DNA from: Acidobacteriota bacterium
Lineage (GTDB): Bacteria; Planctomycetota; Phycisphaerae; WQYP01; JAJZKJ01
NCBI GenBank assembly: GCA_021804195.1
Contig: JAJZKJ010000110.1
Location: forward strand, 1 to 7,071
DNA length: 7,071 nt
Direction of reading: 5' to 3'
Positions within the stretch are counted from its first letter, which is position 1. Each line of letters begins with the position of its first letter. Below, in pieces: positions 1-6,501 of the stretch. The position numbers were made by a program, and so were the translations under genes. The notes beneath the pieces were generated by a model, which saw only the letters and a program-made list of their open reading frames with translations, made no database searches and was not told the DNA's origin.

Positions 1-2223
1 TTCATGGGGCGGGAAATCCAGAATTTACATTCTTTGGCATCCCCCGCCGCTCCCACGCCCGCGTCCCGGGGCTACTATTACTTCACGCCGCGCAATCATC
101 CGCACGATCATTTGTTGCTCATCAAGGTTTATCCCCGTTTCCACTTCGATTCCCTTGCCGCCGTTTCCGCTCCCCTGGAGAAAATTCGCAAGGTCGTGGC
201 CGCGGCCGCGGCGCCTTTTCATGCACAATTCCGGGTGGGCTTGACCGGCCGTCCGGTTCTGGCCGCCGATGAGATGCGCATTACCACCCACGACACGGAC
301 TGGGCCGAGGCGCTGGCCATGCTCGTCGTTTTGGCCGGTTTGATTCTGATGCTCCGCTCCGTTCGGCTGGCGCTGGCGGCCGGGCTTACGCTGGCCATCG
401 CCATTGCCTGGACTTTCGGCTACGCCACGTTGGTGGTGGGGCAACTGAATCTGCTTTCCACCGTGTTCGTGATTGCGCTGATAGGCATCGGCATGGATTA
501 TCTGATTCAGATACTGGTTCGCTACCGCCGCGAAGTCCGGTGCTACGAACGCGACAGCGCGGTATGGGCAAGGGTTTTTCGCTATGTCAGTCCGCCGATT
601 TTAACCGCCTGCGCCGGCGCCGCGGGCGCATTTCTGGTCGCCCGGTTCACCCATTTTCGGGGCGATGCGGAACTGGGAATCATCGCCGGGGGCGGATTAT
701 TGCTTTGTCTGCTTGCCGGCTACACCGTTCTGCCGGCGCTGCTGGTGAGCTTTCCCCCACGCCTGAAAATGGTCGATGCCGGCCGCCGTTATTCCGACGA
801 TCGCCCGCCGCCGCGCGCCGGTTGGCGAAACTTCATTGGTTTAATAGTATGGATTGGTCTCCTGCTGGCGCTGCTTCCACTGATGCTGCGAATTCGTTTC
901 AATCCAAACTTGCTGGACCTCCAGGCACGCGGATTGCAATCCGTCAGACTGGTGCGAAAAATACCGACATGGGAAGCGGTGGTTCTTTCCCATTCACCGG
1001 CCTATCTGGCATCTATTGAACGCCGGCTGCGTACCGCAAGTCACGCCAAAGGAAGGCGGGTCTCCCCTCCAACGATGAATCAGGACAAAGGCGGCCTGAA
1101 AGGCCGCCCTCCACGGGACGCCTCGCCGATTCGCTCCGTCCGGAGCCTTCTGAATGCCCAGGCCAAGCAGCGGTTTCTTGCCGACCATGCCGGTTCGCTG
1201 GCCCGCGTTCGCTGGCGTTCTCCTGCGCCTGTTACAAAAAGAGACTTGGCCGGGATTGCCGGGGCGACCGCCGCGCTGGCGCGAATTTTTTCCAAGGTGG
1301 AGATCCGTCGCCCCACCGCGCCGAACCAGCCCTTCGCCTCCGCCGCACGGCAACTCTGGCGTTTCACCGCGATGATCCGCCATGCCGATCCGGTCCAGCG
1401 CCAACAGATAGCGTTTCGTTTAACGCTCTGGCAGCGCCGTTTTATGAAACAGCTTCAAAAAATGGCGCGTATGATGGTTCCACCGCCGCTGAATATCTCA
1501 CGACTTCCGTCCTCCATCCGCAACCATTTCCTGAGTCGCAACGGCGTTTACGCGCTTTACATCACGCCGCGTTACAACCTGTGGCGCCAGGCCAATTTAA
1601 GGGCGTTTGTGCAATGCCTGGAAGGAACCGGCGCCCGGCCCGGCCTGGTTCCGGCCGGCGCGGATCTGACCGGCATCGCCGTACAGTTGTATCATTCCAC
1701 ACAGGCAATTCGGTACGCTTTCATCAAGACCACGATCATGGCCCTGGTGCTGGTGGTGCTGCTGGTGTTTCTGGACCTGCGGCGTCTCGGTCAGACGCTT
1801 TTGACCATCAGTGTGCTCGCCCTGGGGCTGCCCATGCTTGTCGGCGTGATGGGCCTGTTGCACATGCAATGGAATTTCGCCAACTTTTTCGCCATGCCCA
1901 TTCTGATCGGCGCCGGGCATGAATACGGTGTGTTCATGGTGCACCGCTACCGCGAAGCCCGGCACAATCCGCGCCGCGTATGGCGGTTCTGGGATGTCAG
2001 CGAAAGAGCGCTGCTGCTGTGCGCCTTTGTCACGTGCAGCAGTTTCGGATTTCTTTCCCTGGCGCGCGACCGCGGCATTGCCAGCTTGGGTCTGGTCATG
2101 GCCATCGGCATCGGGTGTATTTATCTTTCCGCCGCGTTTGTGGTTCGTCCGTTGCTCACCTGGCGTCTGGCGCGCAAGGGTGTGTACCGGTATTCCGCTC
2201 CGCGGGGCTTGCCGGAAAAGTAA
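1..2223 (+). CDS. RND/MMPL-family transporter (HpnN-like), C-terminal part; 5' end outside window
   Basis: This is an inner-membrane exporter of the RND superfamily, MMPL branch, which typically moves lipids or other hydrophobic molecules using the proton gradient. The frame is open from base 1. The first ATG (base 4) is not taken as the start, because the protein opens inside the first extracytoplasmic domain and lacks the usual first membrane helix. Numbering from that ATG gives 739 residues. Hydrophobic helices lie at about 102-118, 122-142, 148-173, 195-214, 223-250 and 275-295. A large extracytoplasmic domain spans about 296-568. A second helix set lies at 570-590, 596-618, 622-646, 665-685 and 690-714. 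The family signature appears twice: GIGMDY...RYRRE (161-176) and GAGHEYG...RYREA (636-651). Residues 349-373 are an Arg/Pro/Gly-rich in-frame insertion (separate entry). The substrate cannot be told from sequence; hopanoids or other lipids are possible. Family is confident, subfamily moderate. Confidence 0.9.
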   Translation, partial: FMGREIQNLHSLASPAAPTPASRGYYYFTPRNHPHDHLLLIKVYPRFHFDSLAAVSAPLEKIRKVVAAAAAPFHAQFRVGLTGRPVLAADEMRITTHDTDWAEALAMLVVLAGLILMLRSVRLALAAGLTLAIAIAWTFGYATLVVGQLNLLSTVFVIALIGIGMDYLIQILVRYRREVRCYERDSAVWARVFRYVSPPILTACAGAAGAFLVARFTHFRGDAELGIIAGGGLLLCLLAGYTVLPALLVSFPPRLKMVDAGRRYSDDRPPPRAGWRNFIGLIVWIGLLLALLPLMLRIRFNPNLLDLQARGLQSVRLVRKIPTWEAVVLSHSPAYLASIERRLRTASHAKGRRVSPPTMNQDKGGLKGRPPRDASPIRSVRSLLNAQAKQRFLADHAGSLARVRWRSPAPVTKRDLAGIAGATAALARIFSKVEIRRPTAPNQPFASAARQLWRFTAMIRHADPVQRQQIAFRLTLWQRRFMKQLQKMARMMVPPPLNISRLPSSIRNHFLSRNGVYALYITPRYNLWRQANLRAFVQCLEGTGARPGLVPAGADLTGIAVQLYHSTQAIRYAFIKTTIMALVLVVLLVFLDLRRLGQTLLTISVLALGLPMLVGVMGLLHMQWNFANFFAMPILIGAGHEYGVFMVHRYREARHNPRRVWRFWDVSERALLLCAFVTCSSFGFLSLARDRGIASLGLVMAIGIGCIYLSAAFVVRPLLTWRLARKGVYRYSAPRGLPEK
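1048..1122. repeat. Putative 75-bp palindromic element inserted in frame in the transporter gene
   Basis: The 75 bp (25 codons, residues 349-373) encode a Lys/Arg/Pro/Gly-rich stretch unlike the rest of the domain. It sits between RLRTA and SVRSLL, which normally lie close together in MMPL extracytoplasmic domains. The pentamer ACGCC occurs at 1043-1047 and again at 1118-1122, exactly 75 bp apart, as a target-site duplication would. Removing one period restores an uninterrupted reading ...RTASHASPIRSVRSLL. The element seems to hold two diverged half-units, each starting with an AAAGG-type run and ending in CCCTCCA, and it contains a perfect hairpin. Insertion is an inference; a 5-bp GC-rich repeat can arise by chance. 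Confidence 0.45.
1090..1108. repeat. Perfect 8-bp inverted repeat with GAA loop inside the coding region
   Basis: GGCGGCCT (1090-1097), loop GAA, AGGCCGCC (1101-1108). The arms match exactly and are almost all G/C, so the mRNA would form a stable stem-loop. It lies within the putative inserted element. There is no T-tract, so it is not a terminator, and it is translated as part of the transporter. Confidence 0.7.
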
Positions 2224-2255
2224 AGTGGACGCGCCGCCGCAACGTCGTCGGGAGT

Positions 2256-2283
2256 TTGGCGAAAAACGTAAAAAGCTTATATT
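2256..2283 (+). promoter_or_regulatory. Possible sigma70-type promoter for lysC
   Basis: TTGGCG (2256-2261, 4 of 6 to TTGACA) and TATATT (2278-2283, 5 of 6 to TATAAT) are separated by 16 bp, in the 88-bp gap before lysC. The A/T-rich segment from about 2262 to 2286 stands out from the GC-rich surroundings. The position would give a short leader of about 20-25 nt. Motif matching only; lysC could also be read through from the transporter gene. Confidence 0.35.
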
Positions 2284-2296
2284 CTACGCTTTGGCC

Positions 2297-2301
2297 GGGA
2301 G
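2297..2301 (+). promoter_or_regulatory. Ribosome binding site of lysC
   Basis: GGGAG lies 10 nt before the ATG at 2312. This supports that ATG, which is also where the conserved aspartate kinase N-terminus (KFGGTS at residues 7-12) requires the start to be. Confidence 0.6.
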
Positions 2302-2311
2302 CTGATTACGT

Positions 2312-3535
2312 ATGGGTATAGTCGTCCAAAAATTTGGTGGCACATCCGTCGCCACGTCCCGGAAAATCCACGATGCCGCACGCAAAGTCATCGCCGCCAA
2401 GCTTGCCGGTAAACAGGTGGTGGTGGTGGTTTCAGCGATGGGGCATGCCACGGACGAATTGATCAACTTGGCGCACGGGGTCTGTCCGAATCCGCCCAAA
2501 CGCGAGTTGGATCAACTCCTGGCCACCGGCGAGCAGGTGACCATCGCCCTGATCGCCATGGCTTTGCACGCCCAGGGCCACGAAGCCATCAGTCTTACCG
2601 GCGGCCAGATCGGCTTGCTTACCGATAGCGTCCACAACAAAGCCCGCATTCGTGAAATTGACAAGCGCCGCATCCAAAAGGAACTGGCCACAGGCCGGAT
2701 CGTGATCGTTGCCGGTTTCCAGGGGATAACTGAAAAGGGCGACATCACCACGCTCGGTCGCGGCGGCAGCAATGCCACCCTGGTGGCCCTCGGAGCGGTG
2801 CTCCAGGCTGAGGTATGTGAAAATTACACCGATGTGGACGGCATATTCACAGCCGATCCCCGCATTGTTTCCGACGCCCGCAAGATCGACCGCATCAGTT
2901 ATGATGAAATGATGGAACTTTCCAGCGTCGGCGCCGGCATCCTGCAGACCCGTGCGGTCGAATTCGCCAAGAAATACAATGTCCCCATCCATGTGCGCAA
3001 CAGCGCCCACGAGAGACCGGGTACCTGGATTGTCGCGGAGACCCAAGCCATGGAACATATTGTCGTTTCCGGCTGCGCTTTGAAGAAAGATCTCACGCGG
3101 GTGACGCTCAAGAACGTCCCCGACCGGCCGGGTATTGTGGCCCGCATATTTACCGCCGTTGCCGATGAAAAAATAATTGTCGATGACATTATCCAGAATG
3201 TCCTGGACGACCGCACCGCCAATATCAGCTTTACCGTCGAGTACGCAGACGTGTCCGACCTTCAGCCGGTGATCGAGCGGCTTCTGGCCGAGCTGGGCGG
3301 CGCGGCCACTTATGAAAAGGATCTGGCCAAGGTATCCGTGGTGGGGGTGGGTATGAAACAGCAGACCGGTGTCGCCGGCGCCATGTTCCGCGCGCTGGCC
3401 GACGAAAAAATAAATATTCAGAACATTTCCACCAGCGAAATTCGTATTAGTTGCATTGTGGCCCGGAAAGACGCGGAAAAGGCGCTTCGCGCCGTCCATG
3501 AAGCGTTTAACCTGGGCAAAAAGTCGCCGGCATGA
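2312..3535 (+). CDS. lysC: Aspartate kinase, monofunctional, two ACT domains
   Basis: This enzyme phosphorylates L-aspartate with ATP to L-aspartyl-4-phosphate, the first step towards lysine (and diaminopimelate), threonine and methionine, in the cytoplasm. The protein is 407 residues, the usual length for the LysC type (B. subtilis LysC is 408). The kinase domain carries KFGGTS at 7-12, SAMG at 41-44, TGEQ at 72-75, TTLGRGGSN at 146-154, YTDVDG at 172-177 and FTADPR at 179-184. ACT domain 1 covers about 264-330 (VPDRPG...VDDIIQN) and ACT domain 2 about 341-400 (VSVVGVGM...NIQNISTSEIRISCIV). These domains normally sense lysine and/or threonine. There is no homoserine dehydrogenase fusion. A likely internal start at codon 247 would give a beta subunit. 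The gene is followed at once by a peptide-transporter permease rather than by amino-acid synthesis genes. The upstream gap is too short for a lysine riboswitch. Confidence 0.97.
   Translation: MGIVVQKFGGTSVATSRKIHDAARKVIAAKLAGKQVVVVVSAMGHATDELINLAHGVCPNPPKRELDQLLATGEQVTIALIAMALHAQGHEAISLTGGQIGLLTDSVHNKARIREIDKRRIQKELATGRIVIVAGFQGITEKGDITTLGRGGSNATLVALGAVLQAEVCENYTDVDGIFTADPRIVSDARKIDRISYDEMMELSSVGAGILQTRAVEFAKKYNVPIHVRNSAHERPGTWIVAETQAMEHIVVSGCALKKDLTRVTLKNVPDRPGIVARIFTAVADEKIIVDDIIQNVLDDRTANISFTVEYADVSDLQPVIERLLAELGGAATYEKDLAKVSVVGVGMKQQTGVAGAMFRALADEKINIQNISTSEIRISCIVARKDAEKALRAVHEAFNLGKKSPA
3050..3535 (+). CDS. Putative internal-start LysC beta subunit (ACT domains only)
   Basis: Met247 of LysC (ATG at 3050) is preceded by GGAG at 3037-3040 with a 9-nt gap, a better-spaced Shine-Dalgarno than those before most genes here. 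Translation from it gives 161 residues containing both ACT domains and nothing of the catalytic domain. In B. subtilis LysC (and several other class alpha2beta2 aspartokinases) an in-frame start near codon 246 makes just such a regulatory beta subunit. The matching position here is good support by analogy, but use of this start is inferred. Confidence 0.45.
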   Translation: MEHIVVSGCALKKDLTRVTLKNVPDRPGIVARIFTAVADEKIIVDDIIQNVLDDRTANISFTVEYADVSDLQPVIERLLAELGGAATYEKDLAKVSVVGVGMKQQTGVAGAMFRALADEKINIQNISTSEIRISCIVARKDAEKALRAVHEAFNLGKKSPA

Positions 3536-3567
3536 GTTGGCGCATGAACTGGGGACCAGCCTGGTGA
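3532..3567 (+). other. 11-codon Trp-rich mini-ORF linking lysC and the permease gene
   Basis: ATG at 3532 overlaps the lysC stop (ATGA, 3532-3535) and opens the short frame MSWRMNWGPAW. It stops with TGA at 3565-3567, which overlaps the chosen GTG start of the permease (GTGA, 3564-3567). Three of 11 codons are TGG (Trp). It could pass ribosomes from lysC to the permease gene. An ORF this short is common by chance, and no strong ribosome binding site precedes it, so this is speculative. Confidence 0.2.
3551..3555 (+). promoter_or_regulatory. Ribosome binding site deciding the permease start
   Basis: GGGGA ends 8 nt before GTG at 3564. It is the best Shine-Dalgarno in this stretch and favours GTG 3564 over TTG 3456, ATG 3498, TTG 3537 and ATG 3633 in the same frame. 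Confidence 0.45.
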
Positions 3568-4511
3568 CCGCTCTTGATGTCAATACCGCCGCTCGGCGCC
3601 TCGTCCCCACCGCTTCGCCCGTTCGCCTGGCTATGCGCCGCTTCCTGGCTAATCGACCGGCGGTCCTCGGTTTGATCGGTATCTTGATTATCGCCGGGCT
3701 TTGTTACACCACCCTTCCCTGGACGCTCACCCGCTACAATCGCCAACGCCTTTCCGCGGTTCTCCAGCCGCCCGGCACGCGGCATTGGATGGGTACGGAT
3801 CGTCTCGGACGCGACCTCTTGGCGCGTTTTCTTCTCGGCGGCGCCATTTCCCTGACCATCGGTCTGATTTCGGCTGGAATCGCGGTGGGCATCGGCGCGC
3901 TCGTGGGCATGATTGCCGGCTACGCCGGCGGGCGAACCGATGCGCTGTTGATGCGAATGGTGGACGTACTTTACGGTTTGCCCACCATTTTTCTGGTAAT
4001 TTTGTTGCGCGTGGCTTTATTGGATCGTCTCACCGCGGCGATCGGCGCGCTGGGATTCGCCCGGCCCCAAACGGTGGCGGGTTTACTGATCCTGCTGGTG
4101 GGTATCGGCTCGGTGAGCTGGCTGACCATGGCGCGGGTGGTCCGCAGCCAGGTGATGAGTCTGCGCGATCAGCCGTTTGTGGAAGCCGCCCGCGCGTTGG
4201 GACTCGGTCCAATGCGAATCATCAGCCGCCACATCACACCCAACCTGATTGGAACCGTGGTCGTATACGCGACTCTGACCGTTCCGGGAGCGATTCTGAC
4301 CGAATCTTTTTTGAGTTTCCTCGGGCTGGGTGTGCAGCCGCCCCTGCCTACATGGGGTAATCTCGCCGCCGCTGGAGTACTGGCCATCAATCCCATACAC
4401 ATTCAGTGGTGGCTGATCTTCTGGCCGTGCGCGGGGTTGACCATCGGTTTGTTGTGCCTGAATTTTGTCGGCGATGGCCTGCGCGATGCGTTGGACCCGC
4501 GATCGCGTTAA
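3564..4511 (+). CDS. Peptide ABC transporter permease, OppC/DppC type
   Basis: This is one of the two inner-membrane channel subunits of an oligopeptide/dipeptide (or nickel) importer; it pairs with the OppB-type subunit encoded at 6539. From GTG 3564 it has 315 residues, near the family norm of about 280-310. A first membrane helix at about 32-52 follows the basic RRFLANRPA. The OppC-type motif HWMGTDRLGRDLLARFLLGG is at 74-93. The transmembrane core runs from about 94 to 305. The cytoplasmic EAA loop that docks the ATPase is EAARALGLGPMRIISRHITPN (207-227). The conserved tail FLGLGVQPPLPTWGN is at 252-266. Starts further upstream in frame (ATG 3498, TTG 3456) would overlap lysC by 38-80 nt and add a basic stretch not typical of the family; ATG 3633 would leave almost no N-terminus. 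It begins 28 nt after lysC and ends 10 nt before the next gene, so co-transcription is likely. The substrate cannot be fixed from sequence. Confidence 0.93.
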   Translation: MTALDVNTAARRLVPTASPVRLAMRRFLANRPAVLGLIGILIIAGLCYTTLPWTLTRYNRQRLSAVLQPPGTRHWMGTDRLGRDLLARFLLGGAISLTIGLISAGIAVGIGALVGMIAGYAGGRTDALLMRMVDVLYGLPTIFLVILLRVALLDRLTAAIGALGFARPQTVAGLLILLVGIGSVSWLTMARVVRSQVMSLRDQPFVEAARALGLGPMRIISRHITPNLIGTVVVYATLTVPGAILTESFLSFLGLGVQPPLPTWGNLAAAGVLAINPIHIQWWLIFWPCAGLTIGLLCLNFVGDGLRDALDPRSR

Positions 4512-4521
4512 AATCCGTTTT

Positions 4522-6393
4522 ATGAACAACCGTTTTACCATCAAAGACTTCTTCTTCACCCTTCTGCTGCTGGCGGTGATCAGCGTAGTTGCGCTGGCGA
4601 TGGGACAGTTCAACTACCAGGGCCGGAAACTTCTGAGCTTGCAGCGGCAGATCAAGCGGATGAACGAGTTGCAATTGCAGCAGATGCAACTGCTCAACAA
4701 GTTCACCACCGGTTTTCGGGCCGTTAAACCAGCGGCGAATTCGACTTCCGCCGCCTCCGCTACTCAAACATCCGGGGACATCCGCGAAACTCTCCCCGAT
4801 GGCACGCGTTACGTCTACTATCCTCAGCCGCCGCTATCGCCGCACAATCCTTACAGCCGGCCCGGCTACGCCCCCGGCGACTGGTTGGTGCTGAATCTGG
4901 GCGCGGAGCCGCGGAAAATTCAACCGTTTGTTCCGCAGGATGCCGGCGCCATGACGGTGCAGAGTTGGGTGCTTGAATCGCTGCTTATTCGCAATCCGGA
5001 TACTCTTCAATGGGAACCGTGGCTGGCCCAAAGCTACCGGCAGTCAGCCAACGGCCTGACCATCACCTTCAAACTGCGGCGGGGAATCCGCTTCAGCAAC
5101 GGCGCGCCGATCACGGCGCGGGATGTGGTCTTCAGCTACGACACCATCATGAATCCCGGTGTGGATGCCGCGCCGCTGCGAACGTATCTCAATGATGTCA
5201 AATCCTGCCGGGCGCTAAATTCCCGCACGGTTCAATTCATCTTCAAGCGTCCGTATTTCAAGGCGCTGGAGGAAGTCGGCGGCATCCAGATCATTCCGCG
5301 GCATGTTTACAAATTTACCAATCCCCGCCGGTTCAACGAAGAAGGCGGCAAACTGGTCGGCAGCGGGCCGTATATGCTGGATAGATGGGTGCGCGGGCAG
5401 GAAATTGTACTGGTGCGAAACCCCAATTACTGGGGGCCTCACCCCACCTTTGACCGGATTGTATATCGCTTTATTGCCAATCCCCAGGCCGCCTTGCAAT
5501 CGTTCCTGGCCGGGCAGATCGACGAAGATGGCCCCCAGCCTTCCCAGTGGGTCCGCTACACCAAAAAGCCGGGGTTCACGAAAAAATATATCTGCTACAA
5601 ATTTCTGCTGCCCTCCTCCGGTTATGATTACATCGGCTGGAATCTCCGCAAGCCGATGTTCAAAGACCGCCGCACCCGCACCGCCCTGACCATGCTCCTG
5701 AATCGCAACGCCATAATCAAAACCTTTCTGCACGGCCTTGCCGTGCAGGTTACCGGGCCGTTTAATCCGCTCTCTCCCCAGAATGATCCGCGTATCAAGC
5801 CGATTCCCTACGATCGGGCCAAGGCCCGGGCCTTGCTCCGGCAAGCCGGCTGGCGGAAAAACGCCCAGGGAGTTCTGGAGCGCAATGGCCGGCCGTTCCA
5901 ATTCAAGCTCGACCTGCCGGCCAAGAACCAGCTTATCGAAAACATCGCCTCCTATGCACAGCGGCAGTTTGCCCGGGCCGGCATCCGGATGACCCTGGAG
6001 CCTTATGAATTCTCCGTATTGGTGCATCGACTCAACCAGCGGAAATTTGATGCGGTTTTTCTCGGCTGGACCGGCTCGCTCGAGGGTGATCCCTACCAGA
6101 TATGGGATTCCAAAAGCATCGCGGACAAGGGCAGCAACGCCATTGGATTTGACGATCCGGCGGCCGACCGATTGATCGCCGCCGGCCGCCGCGAATTAAA
6201 CACCGCCAAACGCATGAAAATATGGCATAAACTTCAGAAAATTATCTACCGCCAGCAGCCGTATACGTTTTTATTTACGGCTTACACGCTGGACTTCATC
6301 AATCACCGGTTCCACAATACCCGGCCTTATAAATTTTTCGGCGTCAACGAAGGCGACTGGTACGTTCCCCTGGATATGCAGAAATATCATTAA
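4522..6393 (+). CDS. Peptide ABC transporter substrate-binding protein (family 5), membrane-anchored
   Basis: This extracytoplasmic solute-binding protein delivers peptides (or a similar ligand) to the neighbouring permeases. From ATG 4522 it has 623 residues, longer than the usual 500-550. Residues 1-8 are polar with R4 and K8; 9-28 form one hydrophobic helix with no lipobox cysteine and no clear signal-peptidase site, so I read it as a membrane anchor. Residues 33-62 are Leu/Gln/Lys/Arg-rich and look like a coiled coil. A loose Ala/Ser/Thr linker (67-86) and a Pro/Tyr-rich stretch (98-118) follow. The binding fold starts at about 120: LNLGAEPRKIQP, then LRRGIRFSNGAPITARDVVFSY (186-206, the family 5 signature region), GSGPYML (280-286), VRNPNYWG (298-305), IGWNLRKPMFKDRRTRTAL (371-389) and a C-terminal lobe to 623. 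In-frame TTG 4465 and ATG 4474/4486 overlap the permease gene and would put charged residues before the anchor. No Shine-Dalgarno precedes ATG 4522, so coupling to the gene 10 nt upstream is likely. Confidence 0.93.
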   Translation: MNNRFTIKDFFFTLLLLAVISVVALAMGQFNYQGRKLLSLQRQIKRMNELQLQQMQLLNKFTTGFRAVKPAANSTSAASATQTSGDIRETLPDGTRYVYYPQPPLSPHNPYSRPGYAPGDWLVLNLGAEPRKIQPFVPQDAGAMTVQSWVLESLLIRNPDTLQWEPWLAQSYRQSANGLTITFKLRRGIRFSNGAPITARDVVFSYDTIMNPGVDAAPLRTYLNDVKSCRALNSRTVQFIFKRPYFKALEEVGGIQIIPRHVYKFTNPRRFNEEGGKLVGSGPYMLDRWVRGQEIVLVRNPNYWGPHPTFDRIVYRFIANPQAALQSFLAGQIDEDGPQPSQWVRYTKKPGFTKKYICYKFLLPSSGYDYIGWNLRKPMFKDRRTRTALTMLLNRNAIIKTFLHGLAVQVTGPFNPLSPQNDPRIKPIPYDRAKARALLRQAGWRKNAQGVLERNGRPFQFKLDLPAKNQLIENIASYAQRQFARAGIRMTLEPYEFSVLVHRLNQRKFDAVFLGWTGSLEGDPYQIWDSKSIADKGSNAIGFDDPAADRLIAAGRRELNTAKRMKIWHKLQKIIYRQQPYTFLFTAYTLDFINHRFHNTRPYKFFGVNEGDWYVPLDMQKYH

Positions 6394-6414
6394 GAGCCTA
6401 TCCGGATAGGCTCT
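6393..6414. repeat. Perfect 22-nt palindrome directly after the binding-protein stop codon
   Basis: AGAGCCTATCC (6393-6403) is followed at once by its exact complement GGATAGGCTCT (6404-6414), starting on the last base of the TAA stop. In RNA it would form a stem of about 9 bp with a CCGG loop. No T-run follows on either strand, so it is not a standard intrinsic terminator. It could be an mRNA-stabilising stem, a dispersed intergenic repeat or a protein-binding site. The palindrome is certain; its role is not. Confidence 0.75.
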
Positions 6415-6473
6415 AAGTCGGACACTGGATGCCGGCGTTCCGGCGGCTTGGCTGGGTAAAAAAGAGGGTGTGC

Positions 6474-6501
6474 GAGATGATGGCAACCCCGCCATCGTCT
6501 C
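6474..6501 (+). promoter_or_regulatory. 11-bp stem-loop in the gap before the OppB-type gene
   Basis: GAGATGATGGC (6474-6484), loop AACCCC (6485-6490), GCCATCGTCTC (6491-6501), paired throughout with one G-U pair (6478/6497). It is not followed by a T-run, and lies 37 nt before the next start codon. With the palindrome at 6393-6414 it makes the 145-bp gap strongly structured. The rest of the gap holds a weaker 5-bp GCCGG/CCGGC stem (6431-6444) and an A-run (6458-6463). I see no clear promoter in it. Confidence 0.5.

Noticed and set aside
195..214. GC-rich self-complementary run (GGCCGCGGCCGCGGC-type) in the transporter gene
   Set aside because: It encodes a run of alanines in a GC-rich gene, which produces such patterns without any special function.
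2224..2311. Possible lysine riboswitch or attenuator upstream of lysC
   Set aside because: The gap is 88 bp, about half the size of a lysine riboswitch, and lacks a convincing stem followed by a T-run.
2416..2430. Short GGT-like triplet run in lysC
   Set aside because: It encodes the Val-rich beta strand expected before SAMG in aspartate kinases, so it is ordinary coding sequence.
3456..3563. N-terminal extension of the OppC-type permease back to TTG 3456 or ATG 3498
   Set aside because: It would overlap lysC by 38-80 nt, add a basic stretch not usual in the family, and has a poorer ribosome binding site than GTG 3564. ATG 3498 remains a possible alternative.
2432..3610. 392-codon open frame on the minus strand opposite lysC
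   Set aside because: It is a mirror of GC-rich codon use in lysC. It has no recognisable domain, no start signal and overlaps a certain gene completely.
5215..6027. 270-codon open frame on the minus strand opposite the binding-protein gene
   Set aside because: Same kind of shadow: the plus-strand frame carries clear family motifs, the minus-strand product has none.
6431..6463. GCCGG/CCGGC stem followed by an A-run as a terminator
   Set aside because: The stem is only 5 bp and the run is A rather than T on the coding strand; on the minus strand the T-run would precede the stem, so it fits an intrinsic terminator in neither direction.
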